In this document: positions 43,627 through 44,587 of the stretch, piece by piece
How positions within the stretch are numbered: position 1 is the stretch's first letter
Layout of the letters: the number at the start of each line of letters is the position of its first letter
Assembly (NCBI GenBank): GCA_009783085.1
Contig: WRHU01000010.1
Coordinates: 1 to 44,587, forward strand
Direction of reading: 5' to 3'
From: Coriobacteriia bacterium
GTDB lineage: Bacteria > Actinomycetota > Coriobacteriia > Coriobacteriales > UBA8131
DNA length: 44,587 bases
Translations under genes and position numbers: made by a program
Notes under the pieces: model-generated
Seen by the model: only the letters and a program-made list of their open reading frames with translations
The model's database searches: none
What the model was told of the DNA's origin: nothing

Positions 43627-44587
43627 TTATCTCATTTCGTAGAAAGGATAACTGTCAATAGCACACTCCCGTACAAACGCCCGATAATATCCCTGAATAT
43701 ACAGAAAAATATCACGCTTGTTATCAAGGATGGGCTCCAACAGAAAGAGTATATAGTCTTTATTCTTTTCACCCTGCAGATAATAAGTACCATTTCTGCA
43801 TTCAAAGTCTTCTTCTTTGCACTGACCGAGTGAAATTGCTTTTCTTACCTTGCCCTCGATTAGGGGACGAAAAGGCTCAATTAAATCGCAAACCAAGGAC
43901 TTTCGCATATAAAACCTCCTGTGCAACACCCCAACATAAACGTCAAACCCATAAAGGTGCAACATGCTCTCAATATAATTAAAGAGAAGGTTGTACCCAA
44001 TGTCGAGCGTTACGTTGACGTAGTCAAGCTTGGCTCTAGGTTTGCGCCCATGCCACAGGCAGTTATTAAAATGCTGAGCAAAATAGACTTTTGCTGCCAC
44101 CCCTTCAATCCCCATAAGCTCATTTATGTTCTGTGCCTCATGTGTTTTGTTTTCATATTGTTTTAGTAAAGAAATTGCTTCCTTCAAAGCCTCACTTTTG
44201 GAACGCTGATGCCCAAGCATAGTTCTTTGGTTTCTTATTTTGTTTTCTGTTATCCGTTTTGCAATATCGAGCCCCTCATAGTCGTACTGAACCGACCGCA
44301 GCAGTGTATTCCCTTCGGCTTGAAATCCAAATGCACCGATAATCTTTAATGACCCTGTCATTAAAAGAATAGGAAAACAGAACTTTCTCGCACGACTTAT
44401 TACACCAGAAGTGATAGTGAAATTGCCAATAACAAATAGAGCAAAAATCCGATAGCAGGTAGACTGATGTTTGATTTTGCCCTCTTTGTCTTTGACAACA
44501 ATGTTGTCATTTGAAAAAGAGAGCTTCTCTCCAGCGTTAATAAATACAAACACCAGTTGCTTTTTTTCAAATTCATTAACACTAATC
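43627..44587 (-). CDS. cas1: CRISPR-associated integrase Cas1 (type V-A), 5' end beyond window
   Basis: At least 308 residues. The frame is open to the window edge, adding NEFEKKQLVF before the first in-window GTG (44553), so the true start probably lies outside. Family core: GEKLSFSNDNIVVKDKEGKI, then the metal-binding Glu in ELMGIEGVAAKVYFAQHF, His in VYVGVLHRRFY, and the acidic DLIEPFRPLIEG motif. Sequence style (INAGEKLSFSNDNI) matches Cas1 of Cas12a loci. cas4 and cas12a are expected beyond base 44587, in the usual order cas12a-cas4-cas1-cas2-array. Confidence 0.95.
   Translation of the reverse strand, partial: ISVNEFEKKQLVFVFINAGEKLSFSNDNIVVKDKEGKIKHQSTCYRIFALFVIGNFTITSGVISRARKFCFPILLMTGSLKIIGAFGFQAEGNTLLRSVQYDYEGLDIAKRITENKIRNQRTMLGHQRSKSEALKEAISLLKQYENKTHEAQNINELMGIEGVAAKVYFAQHFNNCLWHGRKPRAKLDYVNVTLDIGYNLLFNYIESMLHLYGFDVYVGVLHRRFYMRKSLVCDLIEPFRPLIEGKVRKAISLGQCKEEDFECRNGTYYLQGEKNKDYILFLLEPILDNKRDIFLYIQGYYRAFVRECAIDSYPFYEMR

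Overview
This 44.6 kb window looks like a chromosomal segment of a Gram-positive bacterium. Its mid-range base composition, the initiator tRNA, PF04020-type holin, VanZ, rubredoxin, rib operon and very large surface adhesin would fit an actinobacterium of the class Coriobacteriia, but nothing here fixes the taxon. Bases 1 to about 34,700 are ordinary chromosome. Bases 34,985 to the end are an AT-richer accessory region next to a tRNA-fMet gene, holding two joined CRISPR arrays and the cas2/cas1 genes of a type V-A (Cas12a) locus.

Layout: (i) 1-5876, 5' part of a giant secreted adhesin on the minus strand. Its reading frame is interrupted by a (CT)12 tract near the start codon, so as assembled it is in a phase-OFF state. 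(ii) 6.1-8.7 kb, an ABC-2 exporter operon. (iii) 8.8-10.0 kb, an orphan PstS-like phosphate-binding lipoprotein. (iv) 10.1-14.4 kb, an FMN riboswitch followed by ribD-ribE-ribBA-ribH, a full lumazine/riboflavin branch. (v) 14.5-20.4 kb, a small conserved protein, VanZ-like and MscS-like membrane proteins, Maf, an ABC exporter, a coiled-coil cell-wall protein and a holin-like protein. (vi) 20.8-24.3 kb, rubredoxin and a UvrD helicase fused to a RecB-like nuclease. (vii) 24.4-27.3 kb, hom and lysA of the aspartate family. (viii) 27.5-28.7 kb, a type I toxin-antitoxin-like locus next to a PIN/RHH-type type II module. (ix) 29.0-34.5 kb, argS, nfeD, a stomatin/SPFH protein and a tandem PPK2 polyphosphate:AMP phosphotransferase. 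Intergenic gaps carry two palindromic REP-like families and several degenerate tandem repeats with 22-24 bp periods; one REP copy sits in frame inside argS.

The accessory region is the most unusual part. A Fic gene runs into the distal end of an array of 17 repeats (36 nt, type II-like) with normal 29-31 nt spacers. In four places the interval between two consecutive intact repeats is not a spacer but a 686-890 bp island of foreign DNA carrying genes or gene fragments. Island A is a piece of a phage head module (3' end of a MuF-like minor head gene, a small gene, the first codons of a scaffold-like gene), cut at both ends exactly at the repeats. The others carry a TnpV-like protein, a two-gene cassette of unknown function, and a nucleotidyltransferase cassette. 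The array then passes, after one spacer-sized gap of 33 nt, directly into a 52-repeat type V-A array (39930-43239) that is transcribed leftward from a leader beside cas2-cas1. At least one type V-A spacer nearly matches a gene fragment in island D. I propose the islands as 'macro-spacers' or repeat-bounded cassettes; the boundaries are seen in the sequence, the mechanism is inference.
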